Source: Anaerolineales bacterium
GTDB taxonomy: Bacteria; Chloroflexota; Anaerolineae; Anaerolineales; Villigracilaceae
Length of the DNA stretch: 64,000 nucleotides
Assembly (NCBI GenBank): GCA_014379595.1
Contig: JACMLM010000003.1
Coordinates: forward strand, 20,327 to 84,326
Reading direction: 5' to 3'
Shown: positions 1 to 7,064 of the stretch, piece after piece
Layout of the letters: every line of letters starts with the position of its first letter
How positions within the stretch are numbered: the first letter of the stretch is position 1
Translations under genes and position numbers: made by a program
Notes under the pieces: generated by a model
The model's input: only the letters and a program-made list of their open reading frames with translations
What the model was told of the DNA's origin: nothing
Database searches by the model: none

Positions 1-122
1 GCTTTTCGGACGGAAGCAGGCTTGGGTTACGCATGAGGCGGAGCAAGTCCTTTTGCATAAAATCAATTTTACCCTTATATAATGCTCGTTTTCATAAAAG
101 TGCAATTTTTGAATGTTAAGGG

Positions 123-128
123 TATAAT
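123..128 (+). promoter_or_regulatory. Putative -10 box before a short leader transcript
   Basis: A perfect TATAAT lies 7 nt before an ATG at 136. No convincing -35 box is visible at 16-18 nt. Transcription from here would start at about 135 and cover the short leader frame and the terminator at 211-244. Inferred from sequence only. Confidence 0.4.
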
Positions 129-135
129 CGCCGCA

Positions 136-192
136 ATGAAATTTATCCCGAACCCGTCCCCTCGAATGTGTAAATCTACCAGGTCTGGCTAG
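136..192 (+). CDS. Possible 18-aa leader peptide ahead of a terminator
   Basis: ATG at 136 to TAG at 190 encodes 18 residues (MKFIPNPSPRMCKSTRSG). It begins about where a transcript from the TATAAT at 123-128 would start, so it would be leaderless. It ends 18 nt before a strong intrinsic terminator. That order (promoter, tiny frame, terminator, structural gene) is typical of attenuation, but there is no run of a single amino acid, and a small non-coding RNA is equally possible. Unproven. Confidence 0.25.
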   Translation: MKFIPNPSPRMCKSTRSG

Positions 193-210
193 GTTCGCTT
201 TATTGCGCCC

Positions 211-244
211 AAACGGCTCCCAGACTTGGCGAGCCGTTTTTTTA
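211..244 (+). terminator. Intrinsic terminator in leader region
   Basis: A perfect 9-bp stem (AAACGGCTC / GAGCCGTTT) with an 11-nt loop is followed by a run of seven Ts. The loop (CCAGACTTGG) can pair with CCAGGTCTGG at 179-188, giving a competing or kissing structure. It stands 20 nt before the first gene, so it either ends an upstream small transcript or attenuates the gene at 264. Confidence 0.75.
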
Positions 245-263
245 TTAGATAAGGGACACCGCG

Positions 264-587
264 ATGAATGACGAAAAGATAACAATTGAAGACCTAACTG
301 AACGAATGCACGAGTTGGTAAAGTCTAAAGGCTGGTATGAGAAAGACAGCAAACGACCACAGACACCGCGCAACTTGGCGATATCGCTTTCTTTGGAAGC
401 TGCGGAGATTTTGGAGCATTTCCAATTTCATGAAGATATAAAAGACAAAGATGAATTGGGAAGTGAACTAGCAGATGTAACTTTATATCTTTTACAACTT
501 GCTTCGGTTTCAGGCATTGATCTGGAGGAAGCTGTATTGAAAAAAATTGAAGTGAACAAAACAAGACAATGGGATGTTGAAGAATGA
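264..587 (+). CDS. MazG-like nucleotide pyrophosphohydrolase
   Basis: This 107-aa all-alpha protein resembles short MazG-like/dCTPase-type pyrophosphohydrolases, which hydrolyse (d)NTPs to the monophosphate and pyrophosphate and clean up abnormal nucleotides. The seen motifs are SLEAAEILEHFQF (about residues 43-55) and ELADVTLYLLQLA (about 68-80), supplying the E-x2-E and E/D-x2-D type metal ligands. Its length fits single-domain members. The stop overlaps the next start by 4 nt (ATGA), so the two genes are translationally coupled. The preferred nucleotide cannot be told from sequence. Confidence 0.85.
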   Translation: MNDEKITIEDLTERMHELVKSKGWYEKDSKRPQTPRNLAISLSLEAAEILEHFQFHEDIKDKDELGSELADVTLYLLQLASVSGIDLEEAVLKKIEVNKTRQWDVEE

Positions 588-1111
588 ACATAACGGTATT
601 TGGCGGTTCACAACCTAAAGAAGGCTCAGATGCTTATGAAGAAGCCTGCGAACTTGGCAAACTACTTGCCGAACGCGGACATACTGTCTTAACTGGCGGT
701 TACATGGGCACAATGGAAGCAGTCTCGCGCGGTGCGCATGAAGCAGGCGGACATGTCGTTGGCGTGACCTGTGAAAGTATCGAAACCTGGCGACCCGTAA
801 AGATGAATCAATGGGCCAAAGAGGAAAGAAGAACCAAGACGTTGATCGAACGGTTACAAGGGTTGATCAACGGCTGCGACGCCGCTATTGCATTAGCTGG
901 CGGTGCCGGTACATTGGCTGAAGTTGCTTTAATGTGGAATCTAATGAGCACACAGGCCATGCCTCCCAGGCCTCTTACACTGGTCGGGAGTGGTTGGCAG
1001 TCCACTTTTGATCGGTTCTTTAACGCATTTGATATCTACATGCCCGATCAACAAAGAGACTTGTTATACTTTGCGGGCGATGTAAAAACTGCAGTGAAAA
1101 AATTAAAATAA
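584..1111 (+). CDS. LOG-family / TIGR00725-like Rossmann protein
   Basis: A 175-aa Rossmann-fold protein of the LOG family; some members are cytokinin-type nucleoside-5'-monophosphate phosphoribohydrolases. Visible: the N-terminal ITVFGGSQP strand-loop, LTGGYMGTMEAVSRGA (about residues 36-51), and AGGAGTLAEVALMWNL (about 104-119), which replaces the classical PGGxGTxxE motif with AGGAGTLAE. The catalytic Arg/Glu region is largely kept. It is coupled to the preceding MazG-like gene, suggesting a shared role in nucleotide housekeeping. Exact activity is not predictable. Confidence 0.8.
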   Translation: MNITVFGGSQPKEGSDAYEEACELGKLLAERGHTVLTGGYMGTMEAVSRGAHEAGGHVVGVTCESIETWRPVKMNQWAKEERRTKTLIERLQGLINGCDAAIALAGGAGTLAEVALMWNLMSTQAMPPRPLTLVGSGWQSTFDRFFNAFDIYMPDQQRDLLYFAGDVKTAVKKLK

Positions 1112-1113
1112 TA

Positions 1114-1166
1114 CGTAGGGGCAGGGCTTGTCCCTGCCCAGGGCGACCACAAGGGTCGCCCCTACG
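1114..1166. repeat. Palindromic repeat, two hairpins within an outer inverted repeat
   Basis: The outer arms CGTAGGG (1114-1120) and CCCTACG (1160-1166) enclose two hairpins: GCAGGG/CCCTGC and GGCGACC/GGGTCGCC, the latter with an ACAA loop. It fills the gap between the LOG-family gene and proS. The plan (outer repeat plus two inner hairpins) parallels the REP-like elements elsewhere in the window, though the sequence differs. One copy seen here. Confidence 0.7.
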
Positions 1167-1184
1167 AAACATAAAAGAGGAAAA

Positions 1185-2624
1185 ATGGCAGAAGAAAAAT
1201 TAACCACTCGTGCTGAAGATTTTTCAGAATGGTACAACCAGCTTGTGCTTAAGTCAGATCTCGCAGATTACGCTCCTGTGCGTGGATGTATGGTGGTCAA
1301 GCCTTATGGTTGGGCGTTATGGGAAAATATTACATCCTGGCTGGATAAGGAATTCAAAGCAACAGGACATGTCAATGCGGCATTCCCAACTTTGATTCCT
1401 CTATCATTCTTTGAAAAAGAAAAAGAACATGTGGAAGGTTTCGCTCCCGAACTCGCTGTGGTCACACATGGCGGCGGCGAAGAACTCGAAGAAAAATTAG
1501 CCGTGCGTCCCACGTCCGAAACTATTATTGGATATATGTATTCCAAATGGATCAAGTCGTGGCGTGATCTTCCTCTTCTCATTGTGCAGTGGGGTTCGGT
1601 GCTGCGTTGGGAGCTTCGCACAAAACTTTTCCTGCGCACAGCAGAATTCTATTGGCATGAAGGTCATACTGCTCATGCTAGCGCCGAAGAAGCCAAAGAG
1701 GAAATGCATCGCATTCTTGATATCTATGAAGAGTTCTCTCTCAAGGAAGCAGCGATCCCTGTTATCAAAGGTACTAAGAGTGAAACAGAACGGTTCGCAG
1801 GCGCACAAGTCACTACATCTATTGAAGCTATGATGTGGGATAAACGCGCTTTGCAATCTGGCACATCCCACTACTTCGGTCAGAATTTTGCAAAAGCATT
1901 CGAGATCCAATATCTTGATAACAACAACACATTGCAATTTTGCGAAACAACTTCATGGGCAATTTCATCACGCATTATTGGTGCGATGATCATGGTTCAT
2001 GGTGACGATCAGGGACTCGTCCTACCTCCCCGCCTTGCACCTATTCAGGCAGTCATCGTCCCTATCTTCAAAAATGATGATGAGAAAACAAAAGTAATGG
2101 AAGTTGCCGACCGCATCTTCAAAGAATTAAAATCAGCAGGCATTCGTCTCAAAATGGATGACCGCGATAATGTCAGTTCGGGATTCAAATTCAACGATTG
2201 GGAAATGCGCGGCGTTCCTGTCCGCATTGAGATCGGTCCCAAGGATGTGGAAAAAGGATCTGTTGCGCTTGCACGCCGTGACCGACCTGGCAGAGAAGGA
2301 AAATCCTTCGTCCCACAAGCGGGTCTGGACTCCGCTGTGAGCGGATTGCTCATCGAGATTCAGGATTCTCTCCTCAAGCGTGCCACCGAATACCGCGATG
2401 CAAACATTCATGATCCAAAAGATTATGAGGAATTAAAGAAAGTGGTTCAGGACGGTTGGGCTTTCTCTTATTGGTGCGAATCAAAAGAATGTGAAACTAA
2501 AGTAAAGGAAGAAGCCAAGGCGACTACACGTAATATTCCTTTCAATCAACCTGAAACAGAAGGCAAATGTATAGTGTGCGGTAAGCCTTCCAAGCGCAAA
2601 GTATATTTCGCAAAATCTTATTAG
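1185..2624 (+). CDS. proS: Prolyl-tRNA synthetase, archaeal/eukaryal type
   Basis: Charges tRNA-Pro with proline in the cytoplasm. The 479-aa length and absence of an inserted editing domain mark the type-3 form. Seen: the class II motif region with VRPTSETIIG and LRTAEFYWHEGHTAH, the anticodon-binding domain from about residue 280, and a C-terminal Zn-binding extension with paired cysteines (C-x4-C and C-x2-C) ending in a terminal Tyr, as in this type. The start at 1185 is chosen because AGAGGAAAA precedes it; an upstream in-frame start at 1128 lies inside the palindromic repeat. A strong hairpin follows the stop. Confidence 0.95.
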   Translation: MAEEKLTTRAEDFSEWYNQLVLKSDLADYAPVRGCMVVKPYGWALWENITSWLDKEFKATGHVNAAFPTLIPLSFFEKEKEHVEGFAPELAVVTHGGGEELEEKLAVRPTSETIIGYMYSKWIKSWRDLPLLIVQWGSVLRWELRTKLFLRTAEFYWHEGHTAHASAEEAKEEMHRILDIYEEFSLKEAAIPVIKGTKSETERFAGAQVTTSIEAMMWDKRALQSGTSHYFGQNFAKAFEIQYLDNNNTLQFCETTSWAISSRIIGAMIMVHGDDQGLVLPPRLAPIQAVIVPIFKNDDEKTKVMEVADRIFKELKSAGIRLKMDDRDNVSSGFKFNDWEMRGVPVRIEIGPKDVEKGSVALARRDRPGREGKSFVPQAGLDSAVSGLLIEIQDSLLKRATEYRDANIHDPKDYEELKKVVQDGWAFSYWCESKECETKVKEEAKATTRNIPFNQPETEGKCIVCGKPSKRKVYFAKSY

Positions 2625-2627
2625 ACT

Positions 2628-2658
2628 GAGAGGGGCACAGCAATGCTGTGCCCCTCTC
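2628..2658 (+). terminator. Hairpin terminator after proS
   Basis: A perfect 13-bp stem (GAGAGGGGCACAG / CTGTGCCCCTCTC) with a 5-nt loop, starting 3 nt after the proS stop and followed by TTATTAATT. The T-run is weak. An ATG in the loop (2643) is in frame with the next gene but is unlikely to be its start. Confidence 0.7.
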
Positions 2659-2672
2659 TTATTAATTCATCC

Positions 2673-3476
2673 ATGACCTTAACCTTAGACTCATATCAAA
2701 ATCATCGCGATATCCTACTCGCAGAAATCACCGCATCACTATCCAATGACAAACGTTTTGTCGCCGGATGGCTTACAGGTAGTTTCGGCAGAAACAATGC
2801 AGACGCTGTCAGCGATATTGACATTAATTTAGTTGTATCAGATACAGATAGCTCAAACCTTTGCATGCAATTTGCGCAAGTAAGTGCTCAAACATCTCCC
2901 GAAAGATATTCGGTATTCAGTCAATTTGGTACACCTGCTCTAATCCATGAAAACAATAACAACGCGCCAGAAGGCGGGACATTTACCTTTGTCCTTTACG
3001 AGGAATCTGCAATCATGATAGATTGGACCTTGATACCGCAATCCAAGGCATTGCGGCCATATCAATCAAAAATTCTCTTTGACAAAGTGGGCATCCCCGT
3101 TTCAAGTCCACCTGAACCTGAAGATTTGGAACAAAGCAGGAAATCAGTTGCGGAGCTCTGGGCTTTTTTCTGGATGATGACAGCTGTTACGGTTAAATAC
3201 ATTATCCGGGGTGATAGTATCTTCGTGACACAATGGCTCGAGAATTTATACGGCTTAATTCAAGATATTGGGAGACGAATAAATAGAGAGCCGTGGAATT
3301 ACACGCGTGGGTCACTCAGTGAATTTCAAACAACTCGTGAAAAACAGATAGAATCAATTCATAAGTTATGTGAAAGAATGCAGGAACTTAAACCCAAAGT
3401 TTCAGAATTCATCATGTCAGAACCTGCTATACCTATATCAGAGATCGAAACATTACTTGAACTCACAAATAAATAA
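2673..3476 (+). CDS. Nucleotidyltransferase-fold protein
   Basis: A 267-aa protein whose N-terminal part has the NTase-fold signature: GSFGRNNADAVSDIDI (about residues 35-50) gives the GS...DxD metal-binding triad, as in aminoglycoside nucleotidyltransferases and related enzymes. The C-terminal half is helical (about residues 150-267), like the substrate-binding domain of those enzymes. The start at 2673 is chosen because the earlier in-frame ATG lies in the proS terminator loop. The next gene begins immediately after its stop. Substrate unknown; drug modification or a regulatory role are both possible. Confidence 0.75.
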   Translation: MTLTLDSYQNHRDILLAEITASLSNDKRFVAGWLTGSFGRNNADAVSDIDINLVVSDTDSSNLCMQFAQVSAQTSPERYSVFSQFGTPALIHENNNNAPEGGTFTFVLYEESAIMIDWTLIPQSKALRPYQSKILFDKVGIPVSSPPEPEDLEQSRKSVAELWAFFWMMTAVTVKYIIRGDSIFVTQWLENLYGLIQDIGRRINREPWNYTRGSLSEFQTTREKQIESIHKLCERMQELKPKVSEFIMSEPAIPISEIETLLELTNK

Positions 3477-4481
3477 ATGCCCGCAATAGACCTCGCCCGC
3501 CTTCGCAAACAAGCAAACCGTCTGGCAGATTTTTTCTTTCTGCCAGATGAATTCATGAAGCATTTGCGCGAGATGCTTGAGTTCTACGTCAACCACAGCT
3601 TGCGGACAGTGGAAAATGTAGCTCCTGGCTCCAACTTGATGACCTATCGCACGCCGCCGGCAGTCATCACCCACATTGAGAATGAATTGCGCGCGGTAGC
3701 AGAAGCAAATCCGCATTTTGCGCTTGAACTAGCAGATGTGCTTTGGGACGAAGGCGCACTGGAAACACGGCTGCTGGCAGCGTTTTTACTTGGAAGAATT
3801 CCTCCACAGGAAGAACGCTTGCTCCCCCGTCTCACCGCATGGACCCAGCAAATCCGCGACCCAAATGTGCGCTCCGCATTACTGTCTACAAGTTTGGTAC
3901 GCATGAGGAAAGAGACGCCGAATCAATTCCTGACATTGATCCGCGAATATTTACATCCTGCACGTACCCGTACATGGTCCAATGGGATTCAGGCGCTGAT
4001 TCCCATGATCGCAGATATAACGAATGCAAATCTTCCTCCGATTTTTGATATTGTTGAACCCATCATCGAAGAAGCACCATCCACTTTGCAAAATGATCTC
4101 TCAGATTTGATCGTGGCTTTGTACCGTGCATCTTCCAATGAAACTACGTTTATGCTCAAGCATATCCTAGCCAACACAGAAAACCCAATGACAGTAGTAA
4201 CCTTGCGTCGTATTTCCGTGTCATTTCCGCCGCTGCTTCAAACTGAATTACGCGAACTATTACGTCCACAGCCACTTTCGTTAAAACCTGCGGACGAAGT
4301 AGTTGAAGATGATTTTATAGTTGAACCTGCTGCAGCTATTAGTGAAAAACCTGCTGAAAAGAAACCTCGCAAAAAATATACGCCAAGAAAATCGAAGGAA
4401 GATACAATACCAATCACGCCAAACCCGATACAAAACGAGGAAAATATCGTTAACATTAACAAGCCTTCAGACGAGGGCTGA
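3477..4481 (+). CDS. HEAT-like helical repeat protein with basic tail
   Basis: A 334-aa protein abutting the nucleotidyltransferase gene with no spacer. Residues 1 to about 270 are helix after helix, with repeats of the type LETRLLAAFLLGRIP and DPNVRSALLSTSLVRM, suggesting an alpha-solenoid (HEAT/armadillo-like, loosely like DNA-alkylation-repair HEAT proteins). The last 50 or so residues are low-complexity and charged, with EKKPRKKYTPRKSKED, so probably disordered and able to bind nucleic acid or a partner. No catalytic motif is recognisable. Function unknown. Confidence 0.65.
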   Translation: MPAIDLARLRKQANRLADFFFLPDEFMKHLREMLEFYVNHSLRTVENVAPGSNLMTYRTPPAVITHIENELRAVAEANPHFALELADVLWDEGALETRLLAAFLLGRIPPQEERLLPRLTAWTQQIRDPNVRSALLSTSLVRMRKETPNQFLTLIREYLHPARTRTWSNGIQALIPMIADITNANLPPIFDIVEPIIEEAPSTLQNDLSDLIVALYRASSNETTFMLKHILANTENPMTVVTLRRISVSFPPLLQTELRELLRPQPLSLKPADEVVEDDFIVEPAAAISEKPAEKKPRKKYTPRKSKEDTIPITPNPIQNEENIVNINKPSDEG

Positions 4482-4501
4482 TAAATGATCTGGAGGTAAA
4501 A

Positions 4502-5020
4502 ATGTTATCGGCTATCAATATTATGCTCGGAGCGGCGTTGCTTGTGGCAGGACGAAAATTGTTCTGGCTATTTGTGATGGCAGGCGGCTTTATTGCCGGG
4601 GTTCAGTTTGCTACGAATATTATTAAAGGACCTGAGTGGCTTACCATCGTTATTGGTTTAGTAGTAGGTATTGCCTTCGCGGTCCTGGCGAGATTCCTTA
4701 AAATGTTTGCCATTGGAATTGCCGGGTTCATTCTGGGCGGCTCTATTATCAATGCATTTGCTGTAGCGGTGGGGTTCGATGTAAGCTGGGTCAGCTGGAT
4801 CATCGGCGGTGTGATCGGGGTCATTCTCGTAAGCGTGTTATTTGACTGGGCATTGATCGGCCTTTCTTCATTCGCCGGTGCTACATTGTTGGTTCAGGCA
4901 ATTAATGCAAGTGACCTTATCAAAGACATTACGTTCATCGTATTGCTCATCGTGGGGGTTTTCGTCCAAACATTAAGTATGCGCGGTATAAAGAAAGTCT
5001 CGACGGAAAATACCAAATGA
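4502..5020 (+). CDS. Small multi-pass membrane protein (TMEM198/DUF4203-like)
   Basis: A 172-aa protein with about six to seven hydrophobic helices, rich in Gly and small residues (for example AGFILGGSIINAFAVAVGF). It resembles TMEM198/DUF4203-type membrane proteins in length and glycine-rich helices, but no functional residue can be named. A GGAGG Shine-Dalgarno sits 8 nt before the ATG. Its stop overlaps the following hydrolase start (ATGA), so the two are coupled. Confidence 0.65.
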   Translation: MLSAINIMLGAALLVAGRKLFWLFVMAGGFIAGVQFATNIIKGPEWLTIVIGLVVGIAFAVLARFLKMFAIGIAGFILGGSIINAFAVAVGFDVSWVSWIIGGVIGVILVSVLFDWALIGLSSFAGATLLVQAINASDLIKDITFIVLLIVGVFVQTLSMRGIKKVSTENTK

Positions 5021-5550
5021 CCGAAAATTCTAAAATTATCTATTTGCATGGTTCAGACAGTTCGAGTCAAAGCGGCAAGGCACGCCAGTTCGCGCAATTA
5101 TTCCCCGGCATGGTTACACCAGATTTCACAGGTTCATTCCATGAGCGCATGGAACAACTATATTCAATACTTGGTGATAAAAAAGATTGCGTGATCATTG
5201 GCTCATCCTATGGCGGATTAATGGGAACGGTCTTCACCAGCGGATCTCCAACTCAGGTGCGGAAGTTGGTTCTGCTTGCTCCTGCACTTTTACGTGAACC
5301 CAACGGTACATATCTCGACCCTATGAGTGGTGAACCTCTCGAATATTCAAGAAAATCTGGAGATAGCTTACAACCCATCTCTGTCCCCACTATCATTGTA
5401 CATGGCACGGAAGATGATGTAGTTCCTTTGGAAGCTGTTCGGAAAATTGCTGAGGAACTATTCACAGATTTAACATATCATGTAGTCAATGATGGTCATC
5501 GTTTACACAAAGCGTTTGAACAATTAAATTGGGAAGAAATATTGGCGTAG
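5017..5550 (+). CDS. Alpha/beta hydrolase, YqiA/RBBP9-like
   Basis: A 177-aa single-domain alpha/beta hydrolase of the small esterase type. Seen: the N-terminal IIYLHGSDSSSQSGKA oxyanion loop, nucleophile elbow GSSYGG (about residues 62-67), Asp in HGTEDDVV (about 130-137), and the catalytic His in NDGHRLH (about 158-164). The complete Ser-Asp-His triad supports an active esterase or thioesterase. It is coupled to the upstream membrane-protein gene. Substrate unknown. Confidence 0.85.
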   Translation: MTENSKIIYLHGSDSSSQSGKARQFAQLFPGMVTPDFTGSFHERMEQLYSILGDKKDCVIIGSSYGGLMGTVFTSGSPTQVRKLVLLAPALLREPNGTYLDPMSGEPLEYSRKSGDSLQPISVPTIIVHGTEDDVVPLEAVRKIAEELFTDLTYHVVNDGHRLHKAFEQLNWEEILA

Positions 5551-5551
5551 G

Positions 5552-5622
5552 TTTGGAGTGCAGGAGCTTGCTCCTGCGAATTCGCCAGCACCCACAGGGC
5601 AAGTGAGCTGGCTGACTCCAAA
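5552..5622. repeat. REP-like composite palindrome, copy A
   Basis: The outer arms TTTGGAGT and ACTCCAAA enclose a perfect hairpin GCAGGAGC-TT-GCTCCTGC (5560-5577) and a second stem GCCAGC/GCTGGC whose loop is lengthened and holds CACCCACAGGGC. Same architecture as the copies at 10105, 10759 and 37453. Confidence 0.8.
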
Positions 5623-5631
5623 GGAGTTTTC

Positions 5632-6918
5632 ATGAATCAACAAATCTACTGGCATACAACTGTCAAAATGCCCGATGATTCAAACCTCACACCCATCCCA
5701 GAAAAAGTGGATGTGGCGATCATCGGTGGCGGATACACAGGTTTGAGCGCAGCACGGACTTTGGCGAAGCGCGGCGTAAAAGTGGCTGTACTCGAAGCCG
5801 AGACGATTGGCTGGGGTGCAAGCTCACGCAACGGCGGCATGACATTAACTGGCCTTAAAGTTGGTATGGGGACAATCCTCAAAAATTATGGGCGGGAATT
5901 GGCAAAAGAATTATTTCAATATTCGCTTGATTCGGTGAATACAGTTGAACAAATCATAAAAGAAGAAAATATCAATTGTGGATTTGCGCGGTATGGTCAT
6001 TTGCTCACGGCAAATAAACCCAAGCATTATGATGTGCTCAAAGATGAAGTTGAGTTCATGGCTAAGGAATTCAACCACAATACAAAACTTGTATCGCCGC
6101 AGGATCTAAAGAGCGAGATTGGCTCAGACTTATATCACGGCGCAATGGTAGATAAAGTCAGCGGCGGACTCAACCCGGCACAATATGTAGCAGGCTTGGC
6201 AGGCGCAACTGAAAGGGCTGGAGCAATTCTCTGCACGCGAGCGCGAGTCAACAGGTTGCGGGCGGCGCGAAGCGGGAATCGTTTTGTGCTGGAGACAGAG
6301 CGAGGCACATTAAGTGCAGAAACTGTTTTTGTAGCTACATCTGGTTATACAGGAAGTGTCACAAAAAAATTACAAAGAAAGATCATTCCGATCGGGTCAT
6401 TCATTATTGCTACAGAAAAATTATCGGATGAACTTGCTCATGAGTTAAGCCCGAACAATAGAATGATCTTTGACTTTAAACACTACCTCAATTATTTTCG
6501 GTTATGGGATAACCGCATGATCTTTGGCGGGCGCGCGGCGTTCTTTCCTGAAACACAAAATACAATCAAGAGAAGCGCGGAAATTTTGCAACGCGAAATG
6601 ACCCAAGTGTATCCTCAATTAAAAAATACAAAAGTGGAATATGTGTGGGGCGGCACGCTTGATTTTGCATTTGACAAGATGACTCACACAGGTGAAGTGG
6701 ATGGAATATTTTATTCACTGGGTTATGCAGGGCACGGCGTAGCGATGGCGACGCACTCGGGGAAAACTATGGCCGAAGCCATATTGAATGGGACAGTGAA
6801 AGATCATCCACTCGCGAAGTTTAATTTTCCCAATGCCCCGCTGGGATTGTACAACGGCTTTCCGTGGTTCCTGCCATTCGCAGGGGCATGGCATAAAATT
6901 TTGGATTGGGTTGAGTGA
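5632..6918 (+). CDS. FAD-dependent oxidoreductase (DAO / PuuB-like)
   Basis: A 428-aa flavoenzyme of the D-amino-acid oxidase fold, closest in plan to gamma-glutamylputrescine oxidase-like proteins, which oxidise amines or amino acids. Seen: dinucleotide-binding GGGYTGLSAARTLAKRG (about residues 27-43), ASSRNGGMT (about 64-72), a second FAD contact near GYTG (about 240), and a C-terminal GYAGHGVAMA (about 365-374), which closes the flavin site. An AAAGGAG Shine-Dalgarno lies at 5620-5626, directly at the end of the REP-like palindrome. No transport or pathway partner is adjacent, so the substrate is open. Confidence 0.85.
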   Translation: MNQQIYWHTTVKMPDDSNLTPIPEKVDVAIIGGGYTGLSAARTLAKRGVKVAVLEAETIGWGASSRNGGMTLTGLKVGMGTILKNYGRELAKELFQYSLDSVNTVEQIIKEENINCGFARYGHLLTANKPKHYDVLKDEVEFMAKEFNHNTKLVSPQDLKSEIGSDLYHGAMVDKVSGGLNPAQYVAGLAGATERAGAILCTRARVNRLRAARSGNRFVLETERGTLSAETVFVATSGYTGSVTKKLQRKIIPIGSFIIATEKLSDELAHELSPNNRMIFDFKHYLNYFRLWDNRMIFGGRAAFFPETQNTIKRSAEILQREMTQVYPQLKNTKVEYVWGGTLDFAFDKMTHTGEVDGIFYSLGYAGHGVAMATHSGKTMAEAILNGTVKDHPLAKFNFPNAPLGLYNGFPWFLPFAGAWHKILDWVE

Positions 6919-6924
6919 ATAAGA

Positions 6925-7014
6925 AGTGCGTCGCACCAGACGGGTCGGATTCTCTGATTAAAGAAATTCACCTACTCGATAGAATCAATCTCATTAAGTA
7001 AGGTGCGACGCACT
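6925..7014. repeat. Inverted repeat of a self-palindromic 13-mer
   Basis: AGTGCGTCGCACC (6925-6937) and its exact complement GGTGCGACGCACT (7002-7014) flank a 64-nt spacer. Each arm is itself almost a palindrome (GTGCG-x-CGCAC), and the spacer contains a further GATTCT/AGAATC pair. A short hairpin, ACTCCC/GGGAGT, follows at 7012-7028. It looks like another palindromic intergenic repeat between the oxidoreductase and acs. Confidence 0.65.
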
Positions 7015-7064
7015 CCCAAAACGGGAGTAAAATATTCCCATAAATAAAATACAAGGAGAGAAAG

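Noticed and set aside
1..54. Possible 3' part of an SRP (4.5S-like) RNA because of GGAAGCAG near base 12
   Set aside because: The 5' side of the symmetric loop (CAGG) is not seen in the available bases and the proposed tetraloop does not pair well. Only a stem GGCTTG/CAAGTCC (19-24, 44-50) with TTTT is supported, perhaps an upstream terminator.
135..205. tRNA-like GGTTCG motif near 192
   Set aside because: No acceptor stem or anticodon arm could be folded around it.
2643..2672. Longer N-terminus for the nucleotidyltransferase
   Set aside because: The ATG lies in the loop of the proS terminator hairpin and has no Shine-Dalgarno.
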